Shown here piece after piece: positions 62,721 to 64,000 of a stretch of 64,000 bases of DNA (position 1 is the stretch's first letter; each line of letters opens with the position of its first letter). Below the pieces are notes generated by a model. It worked only from the letters and a program-made list of their open reading frames with translations. It did no database searches and was not told where the DNA came from. The translations under genes were made by a program, and so were the position numbers. The stretch covers positions 744,001 through 808,000 of the forward strand of contig NZ_CP042436.1 in NCBI RefSeq assembly GCF_007971025.1, read 5' to 3'. The DNA comes from Mucilaginibacter ginsenosidivorans (GTDB lineage Bacteria; Bacteroidota; Bacteroidia; Sphingobacteriales; Sphingobacteriaceae).

Positions 62721-62972
62721 TTACCCTTGAATACGATAATCGGTAGATGCTACTGGAGCTGCTTGTTGTACGGGCGGCTGTGAAGCAAATCGCAAACGAG
62801 TTTTTGCGGCGGTTGATTTAGATAATTGGCGATGTGTTGCTTTGTTTTCTGCCATCAATTGTTTAATCTCTTCGACGCGCTGCCGTAAATGGGCAAGACG
62901 TTTTTCAGTAACCGCCAGTAATTCATCAATAGCTTGAGGGTCTTGCGGCAATAATGTTATTGGGTTAGCCAT
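62721..62972 (-). CDS. Small coiled-coil hypothetical protein
   Basis: 83 residues, MANPITLLPQDPQAIDELLA, with a helical coiled coil (VTEKRLAHLRQRVEEIKQLM) and a disordered Pro/Ala end. The start codon lies immediately after the shared GCTATCTTTAGGTA promoter box, so the transcript is probably leaderless or nearly so. No family. Confidence 0.5.
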   Translation of the reverse strand: MANPITLLPQDPQAIDELLAVTEKRLAHLRQRVEEIKQLMAENKATHRQLSKSTAAKTRLRFASQPPVQQAAPVASTDYRIQG

Positions 62973-62985
62973 ACCTAAAGATAGC
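62972..62985 (-). promoter_or_regulatory. Shared 14-bp promoter box, copy 2
   Basis: The same 14-mer as at 61162-61175. Here its end is the A of the ATG of the coiled-coil gene (complement of 62970-62972). Confidence 0.55.
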
Positions 62986-63316
62986 CAGGCACAGGGCAGG
63001 TCGCAATAGGGAACATCAAATACCGTTAAAAAACGGTGTAAAATGGGTTAAAACACGATCCGAAATAGTGAACGATAATATCTATCGTTGCTCTGGTTAG
63101 TTAAAACACTGTTAGGGGTAAGGCCTGCTTGACGAAAGAACAGCAGGCTTTCATTTTCTTCTAATTGCTCTTCATCAAACTGGTTTAAAAGTCAGAGCTA
63201 ACCCGAAATTATATTCGTGCTCAATCATTCGTCAATGCTTTAAACTCATTCGACGTTTAACAATATTTAGTAGAAACCAAAAAGTCGGGCTACGCTATTT
63301 AGCAGTTGCTGTAGTA
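62973..63316. other. Intergenic region with two hairpins
   Basis: 344 bases without a convincing gene. It holds AACGATA-atatc-TATCGTT (63071-63089) and GCCTGCT ... AGCAGGC (63123-63129 with 63142-63148). The second is followed by a T-rich stretch on the plus strand. They may be attachment, origin or terminator structures of element 2. Confidence 0.45.
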
Positions 63317-64000
63317 CTACCGTTTTTTCTTGACTTCCTTTATAACATTTGATTTATTAGACGAGTCTGTCTTTAATCGTAATAGCTGGATTTTCAGTGA
63401 TTGAATCTGTTTCAATTGCTCAGTTAACTGCTGCTCTTGCTTGTCTTTTTCGCGACTTGACCTAAGCGCCACAAAGGACACAATTAAAGTGCCTAAACCC
63501 AAAACAGCGGTTATCAAGAAAATCATTGTTTGCCGATTTAAGATGTTTGTCTGACCAGTAGAATTTATAACAATCGAACGATTCAATACTAACTGTTCCT
63601 TGGAAACGCGCTCCATTAAATCATTGATTTTTCGAACCGACTCATTTGTTTTCAATGTAGATTCATTGGTATCAAGTAAAGACTGACTAAGAGCATCTTG
63701 TTTTTGTCGCTGTCTTTCCTTTTCTAATGCTTCAATACCTTTGTCTGTAATTGCTGCAAACAACTCGACTTCATCATATAAATGTTCGAAAGTATTTTTA
63801 AATGTCCCAATCTTATTTAAGCCACTCGGGTCATATTCAATATAGCCAGTATGTTTTAGTATGCTCAAGAATGCCAGTATTTTTTGGCGTTCTACACTTT
63901 TTTCATTTTCGTCAGCCTGAGCTGTGATTGGATAAAGACGTTCAACAAAACGTGAAATGTCAGTGGCGCCAAAAATCCCCTCTGATTCTAGGTATTCTAA
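63317..64000 (-). CDS. Membrane-anchored coiled-coil protein, N-terminus outside the window
   Basis: The frame is open from the right edge (LEYLESEGIFGATDISRFVE ...) through a helical region (EKSVERQKILAFLSILKHTG) to the stop at 63317, 227 codons in view. The residue taken as a start by simple ORF calling (63868) is internal. A coiled coil (about 90-160 of the visible part) leads to one membrane helix (TMIFLITAVLGLGTLIVSFV) and a second basic coiled coil. It may be a membrane sensor or effector scaffold; no family is recognised. Confidence 0.6.
   Translation of the reverse strand, partial: LEYLESEGIFGATDISRFVERLYPITAQADENEKSVERQKILAFLSILKHTGYIEYDPSGLNKIGTFKNTFEHLYDEVELFAAITDKGIEALEKERQRQKQDALSQSLLDTNESTLKTNESVRKINDLMERVSKEQLVLNRSIVINSTGQTNILNRQTMIFLITAVLGLGTLIVSFVALRSSREKDKQEQQLTEQLKQIQSLKIQLLRLKTDSSNKSNVIKEVKKKR

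Larger units (their letters stand above)
59656..64000. mobile_element. Element 2, left part (right end outside the window)
   Basis: Host yifB sequence stops after the codons for ASMNP (about 59655). Beyond it lie a serine recombinase and several small genes, all on the minus strand. The right attachment site and the rest of yifB are not visible, so the length is unknown (at least 4.3 kb). Confidence 0.85.

Noticed and set aside
1-64000. CRISPR array or cas genes
   Set aside because: No regularly spaced direct repeats and no Cas proteins were found.

Overview
The window looks like a chromosome segment from a Bacteroidota bacterium, most likely family Sphingobacteriaceae (Mucilaginibacter/Pedobacter type). 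The pointers are GldH, the Bacteroidota-type holB-ricT-gldH order, a DUF4175 giant protein, DUF3078 and DUF4369 proteins, repeated TAnnTTTG promoter boxes, and 'GYKDKT'-type YbeY. The genus is an inference. No similarity search could be run, so family names come from motifs read in the translations.

Positions 1 to about 41730 are core chromosome. The left end holds the start of a GT61-like glycosyltransferase, a TlpA-like thioredoxin, a broken double-glycine cysteine-rich peptide gene and a C39-like/VKOR/thioredoxin fusion. Together these form a small peptide-export and disulfide-chemistry locus. Next come a MarR-MFS pair with a palindromic candidate operator, a DUF4175-RsbW-YbeY operon, glutathione peroxidase, an Mla (MCE) lipid transport operon, pirin, an ABC-F ATPase, and mnmG. 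Two near-perfect parS-like sites precede mnmG, suggesting that the region may lie near the origin. Then follow a carbonic anhydrase-like protein, tRNA-Gly(CCC), divergent nadB/nadA, thiL, rmuC, the holB-ricT-gldH cluster, ruvX, two N-acetylglucosaminidases, ffh, an M1 peptidase, a gene with an elaborately folded leader, and yifB (comM).

yifB is interrupted twice. Element 1 (about 41730-59445, 17.7 kb, visibly more A+T rich) sits between the Walker A and Walker B halves of yifB. The 6-bp core GATGTT is present at both ends, inverted-repeat arms flank it, and joining the ends exactly restores the YifB reading frame. The element carries a large serine recombinase at its left end and a small serine recombinase facing it. 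Its cargo is an uncharacterised three-gene operon with a textbook promoter, a Vsr / C5-methyltransferase / putative restriction endonuclease cassette, and a defence-type reverse transcriptase with a structured RNA in its leader (DRT2-like in my reading). It also carries a divergent WYL-domain protein, an HNH/zinc-ribbon protein, a compact replication module with an A-family-polymerase-like protein, an XRE regulator, and a ParB-methyltransferase fusion. It reads as an integrative element loaded with anti-phage functions.

Element 2 begins only about 210 bp further into yifB (about 59655), in the codons for the conserved 'MNPC' motif, and runs off the right edge. A second, unrelated large serine recombinase lies at its left end, and its last codons are host yifB sequence. 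Its cargo includes a RuvC/RNase H-fold protein whose acidic residues look replaced, a small regulator, and several small genes, two of which share a 14-bp promoter box.

The best candidates for something new are the reverse transcriptase with its RNA (51117-51465), the unknown operon at 44378-45823, and the double use of yifB as an integration target.
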